Shown here: positions 7,771 through 14,069 of the stretch, piece after piece
Numbering within the stretch: position 1 is the stretch's first letter
Layout: each line of letters starts with the position of its first letter
NCBI GenBank assembly: GCA_027325115.1
Contig: DAHWFG010000051.1
Span: 1-15,855 of the forward strand
Source: JAKBCQ01 sp021807585
GTDB taxonomy: Bacteria > Planctomycetota > Planctomycetia > Isosphaerales > Isosphaeraceae
Direction: 5' to 3'
Length of the DNA stretch: 15,855 nucleotides
Notes under the pieces: generated by a model
Told to the model about the DNA's origin: nothing
Seen by the model: only the letters and a program-made list of their open reading frames with translations
The model's database searches: none
Position numbers and translations under genes: made by a program

Positions 7771-8311
7771 GCCGACAATCCTTCCTAAAACCCGGTCACA
7801 CCAATGTTTAAGACGACGAATCCGCCTCTACGCCGACGCTCGCGATCGCCCGCCGCGGCCGGATCACCATAATCGTCCGCCGCGCCTCGGTTCGCAAGGT
7901 CGTTTGAGCCGATCGCGCCGGACCGATTGGTCGGATATGAAACGAATCTCATATCGAGCGTCGATCAGACGAATCACTCGCCTCCGGCTCGAAACTCGAA
8001 CACGGTCGATCAATCCAACCAATTAATAATCGTTTGTAATTGTTAAGTAATGAACACAACTCTGTGGTTGAATCGCCCTTCCAATCGAGATTTATTTTCA
8101 AATATTATTGAATATGTAAAACTCTTTTCAGATTTCCCGCGAATGATGAACCCTCCGAACCCCGGCGATCGCGATGATGATGATCGCGAGGGCCGGGATC
8201 CGGAACCGTTTCATTTTCTTTTCGAACCCGCTTAAACCGCTTTCAGACTCGCTCGAGATCGTCGTTCGATCGTCGCGAGCGCCCCTCGCGCTTTCAGGCG
8301 CCGATCCTCGA
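7771..8311. other. Intergenic region upstream of hisS, with AT-rich island
   Basis: This 541-base gap separates rimI from hisS, both on the minus strand. It holds an AT-rich island at about 8020-8130 in otherwise GC-rich DNA, where the hisS promoter would be expected, but I see no well-spaced -35/-10 pair. An inverted repeat GATATGA/TCATATC (7934-7940 and 7949-7955, 8-base loop) lies between the island and hisS and could be an operator or leader hairpin. CGCGAG/CTCGCG (8274-8279 and 8285-8290) forms a short stem-loop just after rimI. No tRNA-like structure was recognised. Confidence 0.5.
8128..8214 (-). CDS. Possible 28-residue membrane miniprotein
   Basis: An ATG at 8214 opens a 28-codon frame: a basic start MKRFR, a hydrophobic run IPALAIIIIAIAG, then a basic, His-rich tail ending at TGA 8130-8128. 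The layout (positive start, one membrane helix, short tail) is that of a single-pass miniprotein. Against it, the upstream sequence has only a poor purine stretch (GAAAAGAAA) as ribosome site, and the hydrophobic run comes from a GATGAT-type repeat in the DNA. The frame also continues upstream to an ATG at 8334 overlapping rimI, which looks less natural. Confidence 0.22.
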   Translation of the reverse strand: MKRFRIPALAIIIIAIAGVRRVHHSREI

Positions 8312-8323
8312 TCAATGATCGAG
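8307..8323 (-). terminator. Palindrome over the rimI stop codon
   Basis: CTCGATCA and TGATCGAG (8307-8314 and 8316-8323) form an 8-bp perfect inverted repeat around one central base. The rimI stop codon (8314-8312 on the minus strand) lies inside it. With so short a centre it would form a cruciform or a hairpin with a few pairs opened, and no T-run follows, so a termination role is uncertain. Confidence 0.3.
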
Positions 8324-8851
8324 CCGGCTCGCATGCCGATGCGACGCGGTTTCGGTCTCGGGTTCGATCGCGTGCGATTCGTCGACGACGAAATTCATCA
8401 CGAACGCGTCTTCGCCGCTGTCCTCGTAATATTCTCGTGCGACCTCGATCGCCTTGAAACCCCGCGAGCGATAAAACAATTGCGCCGAGAGGTTCGTTTC
8501 GCGCACATATAAAAGGATCTTTGATCGTCGCTGGGGTGAAAGCTTGCCCACAAGCTTGGCGATCATCCGCGCCCCCACCCCCGCTCGGCGAAATTCGGGA
8601 TGGACCGCGAAGTTCAGAATTTGCAACTTATGTTTATGAAGCTCATAAATCATGAAGCCGACGACGCGTTCGTCGAGTTCGGCGATCATGCCGATGCAGT
8701 TTCGCTGACGGAGGACTCGGAGGAATTCTTCCTCGCGCCAGGCGGGCTGGAAGCTCGCTTGCTCGATGCCCAAAACCTCGGGCATATCGCGGCGAATCAT
8801 CCAACGTATATGGACCCGGACCTGGGTGTCGGGGGTCGGGACCGTGCTCAT
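8312..8851 (-). CDS. rimI: RimI-like GNAT N-acetyltransferase
   Basis: A GNAT-fold acetyl-CoA-dependent acetyltransferase of 179 residues. The best match is RimI, which acetylates the N-terminal alanine of ribosomal protein S18. Motif A, the acetyl-CoA loop, is visible as ILNFAVHPEFRRAGVGARM (78-96), with the R-R-x-G-V-G core. Motif B follows as VRETNLSAQLFYRSRGF (116-132), then YYEDSGEDAFVMNF (141-154), which is typical of RimI. The segment NCIGMIAELDERVVGFMIYE supplies the central strands. The roughly 20-residue tail after 158 (His, Glu, Arg) is extra and probably unstructured. The ATG at 8851 has a strong ribosome site, AAGGAGG on the minus strand (8856-8862), five bases upstream. It stands alone, with long gaps on both sides. 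Another GNAT specificity cannot be excluded from sequence. Confidence 0.86.
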   Translation of the reverse strand: MSTVPTPDTQVRVHIRWMIRRDMPEVLGIEQASFQPAWREEEFLRVLRQRNCIGMIAELDERVVGFMIYELHKHKLQILNFAVHPEFRRAGVGARMIAKLVGKLSPQRRSKILLYVRETNLSAQLFYRSRGFKAIEVAREYYEDSGEDAFVMNFVVDESHAIEPETETASHRHASRLDH

Positions 8852-8916
8852 CGAGCCTCCTTCCTGGAAATGGACGGCAACCGTCGTCCGCGCTCATGGC
8901 GGACGGGCGCGCTGTA

Positions 8917-9174
8917 TCAATCCCTTGGCGCGATCGGCGCGAGAGGATGTTTGAGATGGGAAAACCCCACGGAGGGCCGGCTTCTTCGCTCGTGCGATCG
9001 ACCCGTCGCATCACCCCCGAGGGCGAGGCGAATCTTATCCAACAGTCGATTTCCTGCCAAGATCGCTTGCCCCAAGGCGAAGCCCGCGAACCGATCCGCG
9101 GGAATCGACCGACACGCGACCGCAACGCCGCGAGGTTCGCTCAAGCCCGCCACGATTCGCCGCCTAAACGCCAC
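8917..9174 (-). CDS. Doubtful 85-residue ORF
   Basis: A GTG at 9174 opens an 85-codon frame on the same strand as its neighbours, with GAGAGGGG on the minus strand about six bases upstream. The middle (FALGQAILAGNRLLDKIRLALGG) could form an amphipathic helix. The end is Arg/His/Pro-rich and looks random, and I recognise no family. It fills the gap between the DUF1571 gene and rimI (8852-9313), where I otherwise see only short GC-rich inverted repeats. It could equally be chance in GC-rich DNA. Confidence 0.18.
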   Translation of the reverse strand: MAFRRRIVAGLSEPRGVAVACRSIPADRFAGFALGQAILAGNRLLDKIRLALGGDATGRSHERRSRPSVGFSHLKHPLAPIAPRD

Positions 9175-9313
9175 GGCTTCCCCTCTCCATCCCCCAACCG
9201 TTCAATGTCGCAACCCCCCGCGAAGGGTCGCGCGGCCCATCCTCGCCGTTACCTCTTATCGACCGTTGCCGCGATCCATCATGAGAATCACGCCGGTCCA
9301 ATCGTTTTTTTCG

Positions 9314-10435
9314 TCAAAGTCGACCAAACGCGTAATTCTTGTTCCGCGCGTCGAAGTCGATCTCGCTCAACCCCACGTTCAATTTCAGATTGGTATACGT
9401 GTATTCTTCGATCAACTCGCCGTCGAGCCCCGCCCGTTTGGGCCAGTCGTATCCTTCGAAGCGAATCGGCAGACCGAGCTCACGGTCGATGAAAACCCGC
9501 ACGAGATAAAAATCCATCCCCTTCTGTTTCTCGACATGACGCGTCGTGATCATCTTGCACGGGCGATCGCCGACCTTCATGTGCTCGTTGATCGAAACTT
9601 CCGTAATCCCCGGCTTGAGCTCGACCTTCCAATGCGCCTCAAGCATGTTGAGCATCGGCCCGATTCCGGCGTCGGTGATCGGATGGCGGCTGTCTTCCAT
9701 CGCCATCTCGCCTTTGGGATCAAGGCTCAGCGTGCCCGCGATCAATTTTCCCAGCCCCACATCATGCGCCAGCACCTTGCCGCCGTTCCGCCCCTCCACG
9801 TGAATCGCCTCGCGTCCCGCCTTCGGCTTAACAAACCGCAGGTACACCGAATTCGGCTTCGTTCGCACTTTCATCGCGATCACGTGCGGCGCCAGCAATT
9901 TTCCCCGATGCCGTTCAACTTTGATAAACGTACAAACATAATCTTGAATTTTTTCATACTTCGCCTTGCAGTCGGCGATCGTGGCGAGCGCGATTGCCGA
10001 AGGTTCGGCGGATTTGAGCGAATCGTCGGTTCGATCCCCCCTGCGCGGCGTAAGGTCGAGCGTTCGAGCGGTCGATTTGGGAGACTTGGAGGCGACTCGG
10101 CGAACCTCGGAGGGCTTGTCGTTCTTTGAGGTCTCTTCGGTTGGATCCGCGGACGCTGTTTGATCGACATTGGCCGAAGGAGAAGTCGGGGACTTTTTGG
10201 ACTCGGATTCGGCTGTCGAAGCGTTCGCTTCGGTCGTCGAGCGATCGTCGGCGGGGGTGGAATTCGCGTTGAGCCGAACACGCACGAGCGACCGATCGAG
10301 CGTCGAACCGCTCCAGCCGACCGCCATCGCGAGCGCCGTGATCGTCAACGATAATGTGCCGAGTCGAAGAAGCGTCTCGCGCCGTCCCTGGCTCGTCCTC
10401 CAATCCGATCCGCGATTCGGTCTTGTCGAGATCAT
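9314..10435 (-). CDS. Membrane-anchored DUF1571 protein
   Basis: Residues 22-44 are a single hydrophobic segment after a basic start, so a signal anchor or signal peptide places the rest outside the cytoplasm. Residues about 55-145 form a Ser/Thr/Asp/Lys-rich low-complexity linker. Residues 148-371 match DUF1571, a planctomycete-enriched domain of unknown function (for example 'KYEKIQDYVCTFIKVER', 'YLRFVKPKAGREAI', 'IDRELGLPIRFEGYDWP', 'EYTYTNLKLNVGLSEIDFD'). The fold is expected to resemble outer-membrane lipoprotein-sorting (LolA-like) beta sheets, but that is inference. The ATG at 10435 is preferred over a TTG at 10453 because GGAAGG (complement of 10445-10450) sits 9 bases before the ATG and overlaps the TTG reading. 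It is divergent from the metallo-hydrolase gene. No function can be assigned from sequence alone. Confidence 0.9.
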   Translation of the reverse strand: MISTRPNRGSDWRTSQGRRETLLRLGTLSLTITALAMAVGWSGSTLDRSLVRVRLNANSTPADDRSTTEANASTAESESKKSPTSPSANVDQTASADPTEETSKNDKPSEVRRVASKSPKSTARTLDLTPRRGDRTDDSLKSAEPSAIALATIADCKAKYEKIQDYVCTFIKVERHRGKLLAPHVIAMKVRTKPNSVYLRFVKPKAGREAIHVEGRNGGKVLAHDVGLGKLIAGTLSLDPKGEMAMEDSRHPITDAGIGPMLNMLEAHWKVELKPGITEVSINEHMKVGDRPCKMITTRHVEKQKGMDFYLVRVFIDRELGLPIRFEGYDWPKRAGLDGELIEEYTYTNLKLNVGLSEIDFDARNKNYAFGRL

Positions 10436-10787
10436 GGACCTGAGCCTTCCCAACGGACGATCGACCGTGATAATAGTAGGGATTCCCCAGTACTCGTCGT
10501 GTTCAGCCGACGAGACGCGTCGCGGTAAATCGTTGTTGGACGCGGGGAGGAGTGCTTACCAATCCCACTCTATAATCAATATAATGCAAAATTCGGGCCG
10601 GCGATTGAAAAGGGGTCCAAAACGTTCGATCGACGCACGATCGTTCCGGGGGTATCGATTCTCCAATTCAAACCGTTGTCGTTTCGACAAACCGACGTTT
10701 ACAAAACGACAAAAGCGTCGATCTTTTCCCGCGTCGTCGGCCCGCTCGAACGTTCCTTCCCGCGGCTTTTAGGACAATGCGAATCTT
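10436..10787. other. Divergent intergenic region
   Basis: A 352-base gap between two divergent genes, so it should hold promoters for both. On the plus strand there is an AT-rich stretch at 10568-10592. No coding frame with a recognisable product is seen. Just before the metallo-hydrolase, AGGA (10771-10774) is followed by a five-codon frame (ATG at 10777, TGA at 10789-10791) whose stop overlaps the gene's ATG. Confidence 0.5.
10556..10585 (+). promoter_or_regulatory. Candidate sigma-70-type promoter for the metallo-hydrolase
   Basis: TTACCA (10556-10561, four of six matches to TTGACA) is followed after 18 bases by a perfect TATAAT (10580-10585). A second TATAAT lies at 10571-10576. It would give a leader of about 195 bases before the gene at 10788. 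AT-rich DNA is rare here, which favours a promoter, but two TATAAT hexamers can also arise by chance in such a stretch. Confidence 0.35.
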
Positions 10788-11447
10788 ATGACTTTTAACG
10801 ATCTTGATATCAAGATGATCGTCTCGGCGCCGTTCCAACAAAACGCCTATATCGTCCGACGCAAAGGAGCGACCGAGGCGCTCGTCGTCGATCCCGGCTT
10901 CGATACCGATTCGATCATCGCCGAGATCGAGCGGAATGCGCTTGAGCTGAAGGCGATCCTCAACACCCACGGCCACGCCGATCACATCGCGGGCAACGCC
11001 GCGATCAAGGCGGCTTATCCCGCGGCGCCCCTCTTGATCGGCCGAAACGAGGCCAATCTCTTGATCGAACCCCGCTCCAACCTGAGCGCGGGATTCGGCA
11101 TGCCGATCAAAAGCCCGCCCGCCGATCGCTTGGTTGATGATCGCGAAACGATCGACCTCGCGGGGCTTCGAATGCTCGTTCGAGAAATCCCCGGCCATAG
11201 CCCCGGCTCGGTCGTTTACATCATCGAGAATAGCGATCCGATCGTCGTCCTCGGGGGCGACGTTCTCTTCGCGGGATCGGTCGGTCGAACCGATCTCGGC
11301 GGCGATTTCAACCTGCTCAAAACGGGGATCACGAGCAAGCTCTTTATCCTTCCCGATCACGCGGTCGTTCTCTCGGGACACGGCGAGGAAACGACGATCG
11401 GAGTCGAAAAACGGACGAATCCCTTCGTCGGAATCCACGCCGATTGA
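10788..11447 (+). CDS. MBL-fold metallo-hydrolase (glyoxalase II-like)
   Basis: A 219-residue cytoplasmic metallo-beta-lactamase-fold hydrolase. The full two-metal ligand set is present: H61, H63, D65, H66 (THGHADHIAG), H137 (PGHSPGS), D158 (GGDVLFAGSVGRTDL) and H198 (SGHGEETTIG). The spacing and the C-terminal GHGEETTIGxEKxxNPF ending match the short, YcbL-type branch of the glyoxalase II family. Such enzymes split thioesters such as S-lactoylglutathione or related thiols. The substrate here is not known, since planctomycetes may use other thiols. The ATG at 10788 leaves an AGGA 13 bases upstream, rather far, and it overlaps the stop of a five-codon frame. It stands alone on the plus strand. 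Confidence 0.93.
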   Translation: MTFNDLDIKMIVSAPFQQNAYIVRRKGATEALVVDPGFDTDSIIAEIERNALELKAILNTHGHADHIAGNAAIKAAYPAAPLLIGRNEANLLIEPRSNLSAGFGMPIKSPPADRLVDDRETIDLAGLRMLVREIPGHSPGSVVYIIENSDPIVVLGGDVLFAGSVGRTDLGGDFNLLKTGITSKLFILPDHAVVLSGHGEETTIGVEKRTNPFVGIHAD

Positions 11448-11507
11448 CCAACCGATTCAATCAAGCCTTCAAAAGATGAAATCCGAGCGAACAATGAGGA
11501 TCGATCG

Positions 11508-12554
11508 TCATTTTGAAATCGTATCGGTCGGCTTGAGCGCGTGATCGGCGGGCTTGACGCCCCGAACGGCTTTGTTGAAGCCGAACGGATGGGGTTCGTA
11601 CGTCCCCACCAGGTCGACGTTCGCTTTCGCGGGAATTTTGTCTTCGAGCCCCGTCGCCCAGTACGCCGCGTTGACGAGAAGCCTCCGCAGCGCCTCGTTC
11701 TGAAGATCGACCGACGCGCCCATCGTCGTCGTGAACGCCTTCCCCTGCTTCCCCGTGTCTGTTTTATACGTTTTGATCCACGCGACGGGCATCATCGGGT
11801 CGTTCTTGCGCCCGGGAAGGGGTTTGTCATCGGGTTTCATCCCCGTCAGAACTTGCCCCAAAATCAACGGCTCGCATTCTCCCGGCAGGGGAAAGCGAAC
11901 TCCGTAAACATCGGTGGGAACCCAGATTTCGCCGTCGCTCACGCCGCGAAGGATCGGGCTGCTCTCTCTTCCAGGAGCGATGATCCCGCGCGTGCTTTGA
12001 ACCCCGTGCGAACCATGATGACTGATCCACGTCTCGCCGAGAATGTTGCGGCCGAACCCCCCAGGCCAATCCTTGCTCCTCCAACCGTATCGTGAGTGCT
12101 TTTGGTTGGGAGGGATGTCGAACGCGTGAGTCGCGGTTCTTAACCCGATAATCGGCCGACCCGATTCCACATAATCGACGATCCACTTCATCTGATCGTC
12201 GGGAAGATTCCGAAACCGCGTGAGGATGATCATCAAATCGGCGTCTTTGAGCGCCTCGAGCCCCGGAATGTTATCGTTCACGTTGGGGCTGATCGTTCCG
12301 TCTTTAGGATCAATCGCGAAGAGCACCGTACACGTAAAGCCATGCCTCTGCGAAAGAATCTTCGCAAGCTGGGGAAGACCCTCCTCGGAGCGGTATTCTT
12401 CATCACCGCTGATCAGCACGACGCGTTTGCCCTTGCCGGGTCCTTCGCCGCCTGGATACACGACCCACGGATCGCCGTCGGCGCCCCGCGCCAAAGCCGT
12501 GCTCAATAATAAGCCGATCCCGCACAACAAAATCCCGCATCGTCGCTTCGTCAT
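11508..12554 (-). CDS. Secreted ThuA-like domain protein
   Basis: A 348-residue protein with a signal peptide (MTKRRCGILLCGIGLLLSTALA, cleavage near residues 22-25) and a ThuA-like, glutamine-amidotransferase-type fold. Family hallmarks visible are VVLISGDEEYRSEEGLPQLA (45-64), HGFTCTVLFAIDPKDG (71-86), DADLMIILTRFRNLPDDQM (104-122), SGRPIIGLRTATHAF (131-145) and HHGSHG (179-184). This version is abundant in planctomycetes and verrucomicrobia. ThuA was linked to trehalose use, but this secreted branch has no proven reaction, so a sugar-related role is only suggested. The ATG at 12554 is chosen because GAGG on the minus strand lies 8 bases upstream and the signal peptide begins there; a TTG at 12581 would extend it by nine residues. 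It lies 153 bases after the LExR protein gene on the same strand. Confidence 0.92.
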   Translation of the reverse strand: MTKRRCGILLCGIGLLLSTALARGADGDPWVVYPGGEGPGKGKRVVLISGDEEYRSEEGLPQLAKILSQRHGFTCTVLFAIDPKDGTISPNVNDNIPGLEALKDADLMIILTRFRNLPDDQMKWIVDYVESGRPIIGLRTATHAFDIPPNQKHSRYGWRSKDWPGGFGRNILGETWISHHGSHGVQSTRGIIAPGRESSPILRGVSDGEIWVPTDVYGVRFPLPGECEPLILGQVLTGMKPDDKPLPGRKNDPMMPVAWIKTYKTDTGKQGKAFTTTMGASVDLQNEALRRLLVNAAYWATGLEDKIPAKANVDLVGTYEPHPFGFNKAVRGVKPADHALKPTDTISK

Positions 12555-12679
12555 CGCGGTCGCCTCGCACATCATAATCAATTCGGCAACGCTACCATGC
12601 TAACGAAGCGGATTCGCTTCGCAAGCCGCGCGCGATCCGAACCGCCGTCAAACGACACGGTTGGGATGAAATACCGAAC

Positions 12680-12709
12680 GATCCGCCGCGATAATCGCCT
12701 CGGCGGATC
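12680..12709 (-). terminator. Strong hairpin at the end of the LExR protein gene
   Basis: CGGCGGATC (12701-12709) and GATCCGCCG (12680-12688) form a 9-bp perfect stem with a 12-base loop. Two bases of the TGA stop (12710-12708) lie in the stem. On the minus strand the hairpin is followed by GTTCGGTATTTC, only weakly T-rich. It most likely ends or attenuates transcription before the ThuA gene. Confidence 0.5.
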
Positions 12710-13601
12710 AACGAACCGTACTTGGACCGACGGGATGAGGCGCGCCGACGACGGTCTCGGGATGATGACGCGCCACCACCCGAAACGCAAACGGCGGACT
12801 GTCGTGGCTAAGATCACCGTACGCGTCGAGACCTCGAACATAAATGCGATAAAGTCCCGGAGCGAGCGGATCGGTGAATTGCACCGCGTAATTTCCATTC
12901 TTCCTCACAAGGCTTTGGCCAAGCACCTGCCCGGCGAAGTTCACAATCTGAACGTACGAATTCACATGATACGTTCCGATCAACGTCGGCCGCGGCGTGA
13001 TCGCAACCCGGCTTCCCACCTGGTGGTTGAGCGAAGATTTGATCGCGAGCATCGGTTGCGCAGGTCGTTGAATCGGGTGACCGACCGCAAGCGCCGTCTG
13101 AAGCACAAGCGCGTAATCGTTCGTCATCAACGTCACCGGGAGCGGTCCGAACATATCCATATGCACAATAGCGTTCATGTCCCGCTGCAAATGCGCCACC
13201 GCGGTGGGATTCGCCCCCGTCGTCAAAAGCGCCTTGCCGAACGTGTAATTAAGCCCCTGCGCCTGCGCAGGATCGATGTTCTGAAGCGGCGCCGCGGCTC
13301 GCAATTGTTGATTAAATGTTTGTAAGTCGTCGGGTCGCGCCGTGTAGATAAATTTACCCTGAATGGCACGCAGGTCTTGTTGAAGTTGCTTGATAACCGG
13401 CTTGTCTAATTGGCGCCCCTGGACGATCTCTTTAAAGAAGTTCGGTAAGTTATTGATCCGCCGCGCCTGCTGTTGCGCCGTATTCAGTTGAGGTTGCGGG
13501 CTGAAGAACACGTTCGTTCCGTTGAAGCCGAACTGGCTCAGCACGGCCCGAGATTCGAGCCCCTCGGGTGAGGGAACGAAGCGGCGGCGGCGGCGATCCA
13601 T
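12708..13601 (-). CDS. Exported protein with LExR motif and Ig-like domain
   Basis: A 297-residue protein. The N-terminus is very basic (MDRRRRRFVPSPEG) and continues into LESRAVLS (15-22). This is the 'LExR...LS' motif at the start of many planctomycete cell-surface or exported proteins, thought to act in export or sorting. Residues 36-150 are Gln/Asn/Ala-rich and probably helical, without a recognised domain. Residues about 202-275 have the alternating pattern of a bacterial Ig-like or carboxypeptidase-regulatory-like sandwich (TLIGTYHVNSYVQIV, then GNYAVQFTDPLAPGLYRIYVRGLDAYGDLS). There is no classical signal peptide. The ATG at 13601 has GGAG on the minus strand 9 bases upstream. A 9-bp hairpin overlaps the stop. 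The role is unknown; a structural or adhesive surface protein is the likeliest inference. Confidence 0.83.
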   Translation of the reverse strand: MDRRRRRFVPSPEGLESRAVLSQFGFNGTNVFFSPQPQLNTAQQQARRINNLPNFFKEIVQGRQLDKPVIKQLQQDLRAIQGKFIYTARPDDLQTFNQQLRAAAPLQNIDPAQAQGLNYTFGKALLTTGANPTAVAHLQRDMNAIVHMDMFGPLPVTLMTNDYALVLQTALAVGHPIQRPAQPMLAIKSSLNHQVGSRVAITPRPTLIGTYHVNSYVQIVNFAGQVLGQSLVRKNGNYAVQFTDPLAPGLYRIYVRGLDAYGDLSHDSPPFAFRVVARHHPETVVGAPHPVGPSTVR

Positions 13602-14069
13602 CGAGCCGATCTCCAGCGTAAAGTAAGCAACATTCGCCCGATGTGCGCGACGGTTTCGGTCTTCGCCACACGGCGAAAATCTCGATCGATGTGGGCGGCG
13701 GAATTCTTACCAGAATCGCTCAAGTTCGCCCAGCCGAAATCCGAACCGATTGCTCGGGCTTCGATGCGCCTCGGCTCGTCGCCCCAACACATCGATTCTC
13801 ACCGAAGATCACCGAACAACCGACGACACGATTCGATCGAGCCGAACAATCCGATCCCAAGGTTGTGAAAATCCTCGCCTCACAACCCGAAATCTTGCGG
13901 CGCGGAGCGAAACTCCTTGAGATCGAGGGCGTTGAGAGAGTCGACGGATCCGGGCGCCAACCGTCTCAACGCTTCTCGATCCCTTGATCAAACAATCGGG
14001 ATGTCAAAGAGCGTCCCGGACCGATCTCACGGTCGCCCGGGCTTCCGAATTCGCACCGATGCTTTCGTC
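13602..14069. other. Intergenic region with an inverted repeat
   Basis: A 468-base gap between two minus-strand genes. It holds a perfect 8-bp inverted repeat, GGTTGTGA (13861-13868) and TCACAACC (13880-13887), with an 11-base loop and no T-run. A 114-codon plus-strand frame (GTG 13643 to TGA 13987) crosses it. It has no ribosome site, no recognised family and runs against its neighbours, so I do not call it a gene, though its second half could be a relic. Confidence 0.45.

Noticed and set aside
7771..9313. tRNA or other structured RNA genes in the long gaps
   Set aside because: I looked for a GGTTCGA-type T-arm with matching acceptor ends and found none. A covariance-model scan would be decisive.
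8600..10129. Plus-strand open frame of 509 codons
   Set aside because: It lies antisense to rimI and the DUF1571 gene, both with clear domains. Its product shows no domain, and long open antisense frames are expected in GC-rich DNA.
10436..10453. TTG at 10453 as start of the DUF1571 gene
   Set aside because: The Shine-Dalgarno sequence GGAAGG lies within this extension and serves the ATG at 10435.
10668..11438. Minus-strand 256-codon frame
   Set aside because: Antisense to the metallo-hydrolase with its complete metal-ligand set; acidic, Asp/Arg-rich product without a domain.
12597..13325. Plus-strand 242-codon frame
   Set aside because: Antisense to the LExR protein gene; Arg/His-rich product typical of a shadow frame.
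13643..13987. Plus-strand 114-codon frame starting with GTG
   Set aside because: No ribosome site or recognised family, and opposite to both neighbours. Kept only as a possible relic.
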